From Gorsachius magnificus (Eukaryota; Chordata; Aves; Pelecaniformes; Ardeidae), in contig CM067086.1 in assembly GCA_034008185.1 (NCBI GenBank), positions 66,386,286-66,450,285 on the forward strand: a stretch of DNA of 64,000 bases, read 5' to 3'. The position numbers and the translations under genes are program-made. The notes beneath the pieces are model-generated. The model was not told the DNA's origin. It saw only the letters and a list, made by a program, of their open reading frames with translations, and searched no databases. Below, piece after piece: positions 1 to 11,009 of this stretch. How positions within the stretch are numbered: position 1 is the first letter of the stretch; every line of letters starts with the position of its first letter.

Positions 1-3000
1 AAGGGGATCACCTTGGAACGGTGGAAGAACACAAAATCTGACATCAAAAGGACTTGTCTAGTAAGGAGAGCTTTCTACCCAGGAACACAGATGAGGCCTT
101 GAGTCATGAAAAGCACATCCCTTTCAGAACTGCAACAAAATATCTGTGCAAGCTTGCATTTCATTACTTACAAAATGAGTTTTTCTCATTTTGATGTAAA
201 ATAAGGTCAGTGTTTTCATTTCTTCAGCGGTTGCAGCGCATTGCTGTGTCGCTGAACCCATCTGCTGCACAACTGTCAAGATTGTGGCACTTCAAACACA
301 CAGGGGCTACAATACCATTCGTTTGACAAATACTTGCTCAGCAGATCAAAGTTCACATAAACAGAAGGCATCAGTATCCAGGAGCCCTGGGCCTATAACA
401 TACAAAAATATCGCAGCTGCAACTGCTTCTAAATCTTAGCTATTTTCTTCCTAATACTTAAGAGACCAGTGCAAAGTCGTAGCTACAACAATGTGTTGGC
501 AGCTTAGCAAAAGCCTGGCTCTATGTGTGAAGCGATTAGAGCATGCCATAGAAGAACGCCAATGAAAATCAAAGGAGGAGTTGAAATGGCTTCCACTGTT
601 ACTCCAGGTCACCAGGGGAGGCTCAACCAAGCAATGACTTAAGATTAACACATGCATCAACACATATGGATAATTCCAGTCAAGCCAGGAACTCTTTTTT
701 TCTATGGCCATGAGGAAAGTTAACTATTGTATCCTAAGTAATTTGACATTTTTTCCCAAATAGCAGAATTTCCTTTCTTCTTCTGGAGAACTTTGCATTT
801 TGCAAGGGAGCGTGTTTACGATAGATTCCCACATCAGAAGTGGTGACATCAGTGATTCCTCTTGCAATTTCCCACCGGTACCCCGGGGACAGGGCTGGCC
901 TTCCTTTGGTAGCACGCGCTGAGGTCTGAGGACAGCAGGTGCTGTAATACGCCCCAGTGCTAGTGCTCTCACCAGGCATTAAAGCCAATGAAAGTTGCTG
1001 GGGTTACCACAATGCATAGACTATCTCAGGGTCTGATTGCGCTTGATTTCGTGGAGGTCTGGGACAATTAACATGTTGTGGCCCAGAAGTGACAGAAAGC
1101 AGTGGCTGTGTTGCAGTAGCCATTGTAATGGAAGGAATCTTGATGTTTGGTTCCAAACTAAGCAGGAACGAAGATATGTTTAAGCGTGCAGCCTGCAGTT
1201 TATTTGTGTGGATTATCTCCAGATGTGGGTAATGTGAAGGTAGACAAGTGTGGATTCACTAGGCAGGGTGCAAATTATCCCTCATTTGCTGCTGCTCCTT
1301 ATTTCTTTTCAGGTTCTGGGGGCAAGCTAAGGCTGCCTGAGCCATACCATTAGATTATCCCCTTCCTAGACTTTGGTCTCTGCAGCCCCAGGAGAAGATC
1401 TAACCCACTCCCTCCTCTCCTTTGAGGCAGGAGATGGGGGGAATCCATGTTGTCCCAAGAGGATCTGCATGTGTTTGCCATGCTGGAAGCTCTGCATATT
1501 CCTCCTACTCCCGTATAACTCCTCATGCTGATGAGCCTACTACAGGTGGTCTAGAGATGTGGGTTATCTGTAGTTTTATTTCTAAGGGGGTAAGCTGTCT
1601 GGCAAGTGAAATGTAGGCTTTTCACTGAGTTACACTAAATATGACTTCCCTGCTTTTTTTTTTTCTTTTTCTTTCTCTTTGCATTCCTGCCTATGCGGGG
1701 GATGTCCCTCTCAGGATACATAGTGAAATGCTTTAATACACACTTCACATGCCTCCCGCAGATTTAAAAGCACTGTGAAAAGAGATTGGGCTTGTTTAGA
1801 AGAAACAACTTGTTGAAGTAGTTTGAGTACCCATGATGTAGCAAACTGTTAAGTGGTTAAGGATAATTTTCCAGTTAGCTTACTGCTACTCCTTTAGGTG
1901 TCTGATGAACATCAGCAACTGTGCTGATTGATAACTAGTTATCTAATTTGGATGCTAATTGCTTATTTGGCCATCCAGTTACCTGTTTGTTAGATTTTCA
2001 GGTGGTCATCAGAAGCAATCAGTCTCCTGAACACTCAGTCATGACTTGGATGTACAGTGAGATGAATCAGCTGTTAGTAGCATGTTTTCAAACCCAATCT
2101 GTAGAAAGAAGTTTATGTTCCCAAACAAGGACTAGGACTCTAATGAATTTTAAACTATTACATGACTTTCCCAAGGAGACACCCCTCACCACAGGGACTT
2201 TAAAGGTTTGTTACAAAGATGGTTGGAGCTAATCCGACTGCGGTTGCCTGGGTGGAAAGCATGTGTGTGTGTATTTATGGATCCCCACATACTGTGTGTT
2301 TCTCTTCTGTGCAGTCAGAAAGCACATTTGTCCTTCTGCCATGTATATTCATCAGGTGTTATCTGACCTCAGGTCCTACTTAAGAAAACATCTAACTGAG
2401 GCTGATGGAAGGTTTGTCCAAGTAATGGCATCATTAACAGCACCTGTGATAAAAGTGGAGCGTCACCCACACTGATTGTATGGAGCATTGCATGATAGCT
2501 GGGATGGCTGTAAAATTGTACAAAATTAACTACAGCTGCACAATAGGTGATTAAACTATTTTTCTCATGCTGTAACTCAGCCTTCTCTAATACTCATTTA
2601 AGAATTCTTTCTCTTTTATAGGACTGTAATATGCATGAGTCCATTCTTTTCCATCCTTCCTATTACTCTACAGCAATGCCTTATTTAATACCCTGCTTTT
2701 ATTTTTATTGCTTCTTGCAGTCAATCTCCTCGCCTCAGCCTCTGTCCTGGGAAGCTTAGCCAAGCCACGCAGCACTTCTTGGTGGGGAAAGTGATGGAAA
2801 AGGAACAGAACCACACCAAATCTGTTACACTAGTCCACAGCAGAAATAGGTTTCCCAGAGAAGGACTGGCACAGGGCAGATTCCCCTCCTGTTTCTGTGT
2901 TCACATCTCTGAACCCACCTATAAGGAGTCCAGGTGGGACAAGATTATGTCCGTTCTTCAGTCTCCTCAGGTCCTTTTGTGGGATAAGAGAAAATTCCTA

Positions 3001-5685
3001 CCAAGCCTCTGTGGAGCTGGTCTGTAACCTCTGTAAAACCTGGGAAATCTGAGGGATGAGCCTTTCTTGCCAATATGCTTGGATCTGGTAACCCCTTCAG
3101 GGCCTTTTCCTGAAGGAGAGGAGAAATTGCTAGATCTACTTTTGGTAAAATCCTGACATAGCTCATCTCAAAACAACTGGTTGTGTTGGCTGACAACTGA
3201 GGATCTATTTCCTATAAAGGGAGAGATGTCCCAGGCTTCCTGTAAAAAGGGGTCATAAACAAAGCAAGTTTCCAAAGGAATCAAATGCAGCGTATCAACG
3301 TTGCCAGTGTATAACATTCAAAGCTCATGAATTTGTCACCACAAAAGCACAAAACCAGAGCGCTATGGGTTCTCTTCCCATCAGTTAATAGTCTGAGGTC
3401 CCCAGGAATGGTTGTGCTTCTCTAATCTGATCAGCGAAACATGAGCCAGAGAATTTCACTGTGTGATTCCTGGGCAGAGTTCAAAAGCTCGTGTGTCAGA
3501 CTGTCTGCTGCCTACAAGAGGAAATGTTATGCCATCTTGACTTAAAGACTTCAAATAAGAAAGAACTTAACATATCCCAAAGTTAATTGCTCCAATGGTT
3601 AACTGTCCTCACTGCTAAAATACACCTTTTGCTTTTTAACCTTTCGGATTAATCCTTTAAGATTTTCTTCACAACTGTGAGGATTTGAGACCTGTTTTAA
3701 TTTTTAATGAGCCTGAAATCTTAGATAATAACAAGCTGCTGGGGCTTGGAGCTTTGAACAAAATATTTAACACAAGAGCAGTAATAAAATGGATAGAGTT
3801 GGGAGGACTGATACTGCCAAATTACCTAGTCTTTCCAGTAGCAGAAGTTAATTACATTGTTAGTTGCATTGTTTTTACTAGCAGATGACTGAAGACATTT
3901 TTCTGGAAAATGAATGCAGCCTGATCAGAGAGACTCCTATCTAGTGAAATGAAACAGATTTAAAATATATTTGTCCATTAAAATGTTGTGCTGAGCTTCT
4001 CTTGGTCCCTACTGGGCAGAAGACGCCTATCCCATTCACCTCTAATCTCAGGAGCTCATTGCATCTACCAGACCTATTTGCAGCGAGACGCTTGAGGGAG
4101 ACGAAACCTTGGCATGGGAGGTTGCTTGTCTCCGAGGGCTGTTGGAAGGGGAGCAGAATTCCTTGTCTGCCTCCGTCCACCCACGCAAACAGGAAAGGAG
4201 CCGTGCCAGATGATAAGTCCAACTTACCATCCAGGGTAACTAGATGCCAGAGAGGATTGTTTTCATTTCCACGGGATTTCTAATTAAGGGACATGCTTTA
4301 ACTGTGTTTTCAATGGCTGAACATCCAAATGACAGTTTGATATGAGCAATTTGTCTGGCAGGCTAGATAAATTCATACCAAAGCTAAAGGATTTTCCATT
4401 CAAAATGGGTGCACATCCTTAGCTGTGAATTGGATCAAACATTCCCGTAACTAAAGAATCCCCTTTATGTAACAACTTCTTTTTAACCTTCACTCTTTTA
4501 ATGATCAAAGTCTCTCTTTCTCCTGATTTGTCCTCAGTCATTGACTCTGCCAAGTGCTTGTTTTTTTCTGAACTCTCAGTCTTGTTCCAGTTTGATGAAT
4601 GAAGGGAAATGTCTATTCCCATTTCTGCCGTCCCACCCAGCCCTAATGAGCAGTAGCATTGTCTGACTGACTCCTGGGGGAATTTGGTACCTGCATAGCT
4701 GTTGGGCTGGGCTGTTGCAGCTGGATTTCTTTTGGTGCTTTGTTTGCTAGAGATGTGATCCACAGTCTTGAGAACAGGTAGAGAGGAAAGGTGCTGCTGT
4801 CTTTGTGTCAGGGGAAGGTAGGTGCAACGTGATTAGGCTGTTAGCTTCCATTTGTTTCCGAAACACTGGAAATCCACCCAGTCATGGATGACGTTGCTTT
4901 GGTTGAGGACATACTGCCCTTTATCGAGTTCTCAGAACTAGATCAAAGACACGTTCATGATATACGTGGCCAGCAGAAGTGATGTGGGAAAACATTAAGT
5001 GGGTTTGTTCCTGCAGGAGTCCTAGTATGAAACCCTCTTGCTACCTTTGCCAGGTTCAGCTAGAAAGACTTTGACATTCAGCATAGGTTAATGAGAACTG
5101 TGAGCTTTGAAGGTTACATGATTGCATGTTCTCCCTTCCCCCCATCATCACATGACACCATTCAAAATATGTCTGAGTGGAGAATACAGTTATTTTTGGT
5201 ACTGGCCCAGAAACTTATCAGGTGAAGTGCAATTAATGAATCAAGTGCCTTAAAAATATCTGCCCAGAAGCAGCAGGTACCTTTTGGTACTGAGTACAAG
5301 AATTTCATTCAGAAGAATGGCATGGAAAAAGCTTTTCTTACATCATTTCTTCACAGTGTATTTGTCTTGCTGCTTCCAGGGATGTTATATTTTTCCTATA
5401 CCAATAAAAATCTGCCTGCACCTTGGCAAATCACAAGACTGAAAAACCTCAGGTTTGTATGGGCTCAGTGGAGATTTAGCTGAAATGCTTAAGGGGTTTG
5501 CCTGCCCTAAATGTTACTGCCGCCCAGGCAGCCAAGACAGCCTCCCCACATGGTGTTGGAGGGGGTCTGAACACGACTGCGGAGGTAGCTGCTCTGGCAG
5601 GGAGATGCAGGTTGGCTTTAGAGCTTGTTCTGCTTGTGCTCTTTGTTCCTGGGTCATCAAATGCTAAGGAAAATGCAGAGGAGGA
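1..5685. other. Unique noncoding DNA, no gene recognised
   Basis: Only short reading frames without recognisable domains occur here, in all six frames. The base composition is mixed and slightly AT-rich. There is a short GT run near 2261-2273 and a T-rich patch near 1656-1680. I see no CR1, L2 or MIR fragment that I can support and no RNA gene. It is best read as intergenic or intronic sequence of a vertebrate genome. Confidence 0.6.
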
Positions 5686-5689
5686 ATCC

Positions 5690-6200
5690 GTGAGCTGAAC
5701 TCAGAGGGGACCAGGACTGCTGCAAGGATGTGCAAAAGGGTAGATGGGAGCAAGGAGTCTTCCAAGGTTATGTCCAAGGTTATGTCTGAAGAAGCGGCAT
5801 GAGTAAACTGAACAGGACTTGCAAAGAGGTGGATGCTAATAAGCGAAGGGTAACTGGGAGTGGGTACGAGCAACAGGGTAGAGTCAGTTGCCCGGGAAAG
5901 GACACAGAGAGCTGGAGACTGGGAATCGCATGGGGGTAATAAAATCAGGAATGTATGGGACAGAAATGGTGGTCTGTGATAGAGAAGGGTAGGAGGAAGT
6001 AGGGACAGAGAAGCAATGTGTGTGGAGGAGATACATAAATAGGACAGAGAGTGGGGACTAGCTGATGAGGCAAAAGGAGACAAAGTAATATAAGGAAGAG
6101 AAGTAAGAAGTGGGACTGGGTGTGAAATTGGGAACTCAGGTGAGTTGACTCTTAAGAGGAGGCTGGTGCTGGCACAAAAGCTACAGGTGGTTCTCAAACA
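5690..6200. other. Purine-biased noncoding stretch
   Basis: The plus strand is strongly enriched in G and A over about 500 bases. The complement is therefore serine-, leucine- and proline-rich in translation and stays open for 177 codons on the minus strand (5664-6197). That translation has no domain, is low in complexity and is explained by the strand composition, so I do not call it a gene. A short tandem duplication lies inside it at 5761-5784. It could be a decayed repeat that I do not recognise. Confidence 0.5.
5761..5784. repeat. Two-copy tandem repeat, 12-base unit
   Basis: The 12-base unit tccaaggttatg occurs twice in immediate succession, and the two copies are identical. This looks like a small replication-slippage duplication inside the purine-biased stretch. 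Confidence 0.85.
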
Positions 6201-6740
6201 AGATCGGTTTGAAAGGAGTCAGACTTTGGGACAACAGTGGACACATCCGTGTCTGTTTGTCTCCAGGCTGGAATGAGACCTGGAGCCAGGGGCACACCAT
6301 CCCACCATATCTGAATTCCTCTCCACCTCTGCTATCCATAGTAGAGCATGCCTGAGGCCATTGAAGAAAAATAATGGGTTCCGCATAGAAAAAAAGGCGT
6401 GTACATCATTGCCTGCACTCCAAGGACTTAAGGCATGGGCAGTCTTGACCTGCGCATTTTCTAAGTGGGGAATGATTGAATTTGCAACTGTACTAACATC
6501 CTCTGAATGTAGTGAATAATACCGAGCAATGGGTTAAGGAGACGGGGAAGGTTTGCGCTGTTCAGAACGGAACAACTTTAGCAGATAAGTAATTAGAGAT
6601 AACAAAGGTGGAGAGCACAGGGCTGATACATCATGGCTGAAATACCCACATTTATTAGTAAAGCCAAGAGCCAAGGACCATCTCTGTGTTCTTATTTTCT
6701 ATAATACAAATGTTTGATAGTCCCAAAAGAGGTCAAGGCT

Positions 6741-6860
6741 CCAGTGCTGGGCACTCAACACTCTTACAGGAAGATGGTATTTGCATTAAGGAGCCTACAG
6801 TTCAAACAGACAAGGCAGAGACAGAGTGGGAGAGGAGCAAGAGCCCTGAGAGGTAAAGCA
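6741..6860 (-). repeat. Ancient L2-like LINE 3' fragment
   Basis: On the plus strand the order 'gtgctgggcactca', a degenerate spacer, 'aaggagcctacagttcaaa' and 'agacaaggcagagacagag' matches the reverse complement of the L2 LINE 3' untranslated region. That region typically reads as a shrinking-size/'ggcactgt' phrase followed by 'aaggagcttacagtcta' and 'gacagaca'. The sequence after it (agaggtaaagcaggtgg) resembles the start of a reverse-complement MIR, but not firmly enough to call. The copy is old and carries many substitutions. The identification is by recollection of the family pattern. Confidence 0.5.
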
Positions 6861-9800
6861 GGTGGCGACGGTTAGCAGCAGAGCTGATTGCTGAACTTCT
6901 GAATCCCAGTGCACTGATGTGTCTGTTAAATTGTATTGCTATTTGCACTCGTACTGAAGCCAAAAGGAGGTCTGAGTAAATGCTCAAGGCTAAAAGCACT
7001 GTGGGATTTCTGCCCTAGAAACCAGAGTCCAAAATGGGTTGATTTTATTTTTAAAGGAAAAAGCAAATGGATCAGTTCCTATTCTGAACAGTCCTGCTGC
7101 CACCGTAGCACACAGTGAGTGCTCTGTTACCAGAGGAGAAATCCCATTAAAATGAGTAGGACTACAGCCCTGAGCCCTGGTGGGAGATGCAGACACACTG
7201 AAAGCTATTTATATTGGCTAGGAAATACACAGGTTAATAGTAGTTTTAGCGTTTACACAGGACCTAGAGACGTCCTCAACACTTCACACAACAAATAAAA
7301 TAAGTTGTTAATTACTTATCCTGAAGATTTATATAATGCAATATTAATCCGACACAGGCAAAGTTAGGGCAGCAAGAACAGAAGCTTTGATTGCAGAGCA
7401 CATGAAGGCAGTTGTACCAGGGAACACACCAGCTTTGTGTTCTCCCTACCCACAGCAGCCCCTTGCTCCTAGGGCATTGATTTACCCAATGTTTGTGCAG
7501 TCAAATTCCATACTAGACTTAGCAGGAATTTATATGAGTCTTTTTGTATACAAATCTCAACTGCTCTTCCCTCCCACCAAAAAAAGCTGAAAGTGCCAAT
7601 ACATTACAAGATTTGTTGCTAGGATTTTGCTGGACATTTAAAAACCCTAAAGTTTTAAAATTAATTTAAGTGCTCAGTTGCCTTTCTGTACAGCGATGTT
7701 TGACTAACAGCAATAGAGCCATCAGAAGAAGCGAATCTGGATAGTTATGTCACAACTGAAAGAGGGTATGACAGCATATGTTTTAGTTGAGTTTATTTAG
7801 GACATCCTGCTGCTAAAATCAGCCTACAGAATGGTCAGATTTCATAAAAGTAACATCCAGACTATTTGTACTCAATTATACGTTTATTTAAAATTTCCTC
7901 TTGTTTTACTGATGTAAATGTATTGTTCATTTTTCACATACCAAGCACTGTTGTTTAGTCTCAAGGGAATTATTGTTACAAATTTAACAACTGTGACATA
8001 TTAAAAAGCACATTTAAGGAAGAAATTAAGAGTTGAGAGGATGTGACCAAATGTTTCCATGGTGTTTTGCCAAAATGTCACTTAAATGCCAGTGCGGTTT
8101 TAATAGGAGTTGCTCTTTCAGAACTCATCTTGCCCACCAAAAAAAAAAAAATCAAAAAAAAATCTTGTCTGCATCGGTAGCAGGCAAACTTTCATTGCAC
8201 TTGCCAGAAAATAATTTCCTAAGTTTTATTTTCATTTTGGAAACTACCTTTAACTACTGGGTGATTCACATGTTAGCTCTCTGCATTATGCGGCTGATTA
8301 GCAAGGAGGAAGTCGATAGCTCAGAGTGTGTAAGCGAAAATGTTCAAATTAGATGCCGCATGTAGACACCTGCGTCCCTAATTAACAACTGGCCGATAAT
8401 GTCAGGAACTGATTTTCAGGAAGTTCTTTGTTCTTTGAAAGTCAGGCCCCAAACTAGGCAATGAAAAATAGAAACCTGAAACATTGATGATTGCTTCTGA
8501 GAAACTCGAGCCTAATGTCAACGCAAATTGTGAATGGTGCATGTGCAAGTCTGGGAAACTGTCTGTGCTTATCTTTATATAATTCTGATTGCTTTTCTAA
8601 AGGTATCGAAGTGAGATTGTTGCAAGAAGCATGTATGGTTTTCTGTGAGCAGAGAGTTTTCTGGGGAAAGTTGGAGTAGGGATAGAAAGCATTCCTGGGA
8701 GATACGTCCCCCAAACTAATCTGTCTCTTAAGCTAAGTCTTTTAACCTAGAGCAAATTTTCTGTTTTTCTACATGTATGGAAAATGCCATGGTCTAAAAG
8801 GTCCATATGTGATTTTCTCCCCCCTGAGACCTAGTGCTCTACAAAGGTGGGATGAACTGAGTTGCCATCTGAGCACTATCTTCTGATCACCTTCTTCCAG
8901 CTGCATTCTACAAATGTCATGACTTGCTCTGGTGCTCAGTGGCATGACAAACAATGTAGGCTATTTTCTGGTTAGGGTGGCTCGAAATCGTCAGTCTTAG
9001 CTCAGGCTGGGACTGATGGCCTTGGGCTGAGCTCCTGAGCCTGTGGGCAGGGCTGTGGAAGGGCCATTCAGGCCTATTAGTTCCCTCAGGGTCCTGAAGC
9101 AGAGAAAGAGCCCCGATGCTGATGCAGGTCTAGCGGGCAATTTGAGAATCTTTGCGTTTTTAACCTTACACAGAATGGTTCACTTTGAGATGATTAAGGT
9201 GGCTTAAGGTGGCCATACTGAAATGCCAAACAGTAGCACTACAGGAGCAGACCTCAGCAACATTTTCCTCTCCCACAAGCAGGACTGGGTGCTCTCTTTC
9301 TACAGCAATGCATGGTAGATTTTATTCATTTAACTCTCCTGCGAGGCTGTGATAGGGCATGTCCAGGAAAATAGAATTTCTTTCCTTTGTATCTTGAAGC
9401 CATTAATTATTTTCAGTTGTATTAAAAAAAACCTCAAAGCATAGGAAAAACATGTCTAAGAATTACAACTGCCAGAGCCTCTAGGTTTTTCTGAATTTTC
9501 TCCTGAGAAGAGCTTGGTCCTGCCACTTGCTGATGCGTACGGATCAGTTGTGGGGGCACATGCAGAGGACTGGTTTGCCTGCAGGAGGGAGAGTGAGGCA
9601 GCAGCTCCTTCGGACAGTTCAAGGGCACACTTGTGATTTGGGTGCGCTTAGCTAGCTGTACATCATTATGGAGACATTAGGACCCGTGGCTTGGCAGCAG
9701 CTGTGACGTTAAAATGTGTAAGATGCTACCAAAGGAAGCGCTTGGCAAAACTTTTTCATCTTCCCCAGACATAAACACAAATTTTCTCAACAATGGTAGG

Positions 9801-10480
9801 TTACAACTGGGGGTGAGTCACTAATGTCTTTAGAAGGATGTCCTCTCCCTGCACAGAGGAGACCACAATTGGCTAAATTAAGCCAAGACAGGGTAACCCT
9901 TGCGGTTGAGGGGCACAGAGAGGAATTCCCAGATGGCTTTCTGAAATCCGTATATTATACACCACTGCTTTTCTGCGTAAGAGCTCTGCAGGAGCTCTCT
10001 GAAGCTGTGCAGGACAGATTCTCCAGTGCTAGAAAATGATGTGGCCCTTTGGTGTCTGTGCAGATCATCTGATGTATACCAGCTGAAAGGTCCTCTTTAG
10101 GAGTAGACCCTGGTCTCAGTTGTTAGCAAGAAGCTGACTTGGTCATTTCTGGTATTTCTGGTAGTTTGAGGCAGGTACCTGCCATGGAATTGAAAGGGGA
10201 CTTTGAACATCCTGTGGTTATCTGGAGATAAAATTTAGTCTTTGTATCTGATAAACCATTTATGAAACTTTGATTTCCACTTTTGAGTTAACCTAGCACT
10301 AAGGAGCTTTTATGTATGGCCCAAGCTATAGAATAAGTTCTTTATGCTACACCTAGCTTTCAAAGAGAAAGCATGGTGTAGTGCCATGATCGGGTTAGAA
10401 AAATCCACAGAAAAGATCTGCAACTTGGAAAGTGTATCTTCATTCCTGGATGATGTAGTAACAGTTTAGCTTGTACAGCT
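6860..10480. other. Unique noncoding DNA, partly conserved-looking
   Basis: No gene is recognised. The part from about 7200 to 8420 is AT-rich with many homeodomain-type cores (TAATTA, ATTAGC, TTTAATT) and little repeat content, a texture often seen in conserved regulatory DNA. An interrupted A-run sits at 8139-8164. Frames in this stretch are short and unremarkable. Confidence 0.5.
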
Positions 10481-10495
10481 GATTTTATAAAAATA

Positions 10496-10501
10496 TTTAT
10501 T
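10496..10501 (-). promoter_or_regulatory. Candidate poly(A) signal AATAAA
   Basis: Read on the minus strand, the hexamer AATAAA lies about 130 bases downstream of the stop codon of the 90-residue frame at 10633-10905. Its spacing fits a 3' end for a short transcript. The hexamer is common by chance in AT-rich DNA, so its value depends on whether that frame is real. Confidence 0.3.
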
Positions 10502-10632
10502 TCAGTGAAATTAATTCCAGCTCACTTTTAGTTTCTTCTTTTAGTATTTTTCCTTGTTCCTTCATTAGGCTCTTGATGAGGTGAGAGTTGCAGTGACAGC
10601 ATGTCAAAACTCTTGTTTGCAATAACATCCCT

Positions 10633-10905
10633 CTAACAATGCAGCCTTATGAGGAGCACCATAAGGCTCCATGCAGCCATATGCACCAACGCACCAACGC
10701 CGCGATGTCGAAATTCAAGCGGGAAAGACTTCACATCTGCCTGGTAACGTAACAAAGCAATATTAACATTTTCATAAAATGTTCTGAAATCAGTTTGGTT
10801 TGGCTCGCCGTCCAGATACTCAAGCCAAAGAGACTGTCCTGAGAGTGGTGTAAGCAGAGAAGCAATACATAGTAGTAAGAGAGGTTGCAAGATCTGAAGT
10901 GCCAT
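10633..10905 (-). CDS. Candidate small secreted or GPI-anchored-type protein
   Basis: I do not recognise this protein, and the gene is a prediction. The frame could start 32 codons upstream (at 11001). I chose the Met at 10903-10905 because it has A at -3 and G at +4 and begins an almost ideal signal peptide. After Met-Ala come a short polar stretch, a hydrophobic core rich in Leu, Ile and Ala (about residues 6-20) and a small-residue cleavage region ending SG near residue 23. The rest is a compact polar segment with one N-glycosylation sequon (NQT), many aromatic residues (WLEY, FRTFYEN) and basic/acidic pairs. A second hydrophobic stretch (AAWSLMVLLI) lies just before the stop, reminiscent of a GPI-attachment or tail-anchor signal. 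There is only one Cys in the mature part, at the very C terminus, so it is not a Ly6, defensin or chemokine type. A poly(A) signal lies downstream. On the minus strand, pyrimidine-rich sequence ending in AG (near 10970-10990) could be a 3' splice site for a leading untranslated exon. It may instead be a chance frame or a decayed exon. Confidence 0.35.
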   Translation of the reverse strand: MALQILQPLLLLCIASLLTPLSGQSLWLEYLDGEPNQTDFRTFYENVNIALLRYQADVKSFPLEFRHRGVGALVHMAAWSLMVLLIRLHC

Positions 10906-11009
10906 TTTAATAAGGCAGTTAAAGGGGCAGAGCTTTGTAAAATCTCTTGCTTTTCTGCCTGTGCCTACATACTTGAAAAGATGTAAGAAAACCCTGCGCA
11001 CACCACTGT

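Noticed and set aside
5664..6197. 177-codon minus-strand reading frame
   Set aside because: Low-complexity Ser/Leu/Pro translation fully explained by the purine bias of the opposite strand. No domain or splice context.
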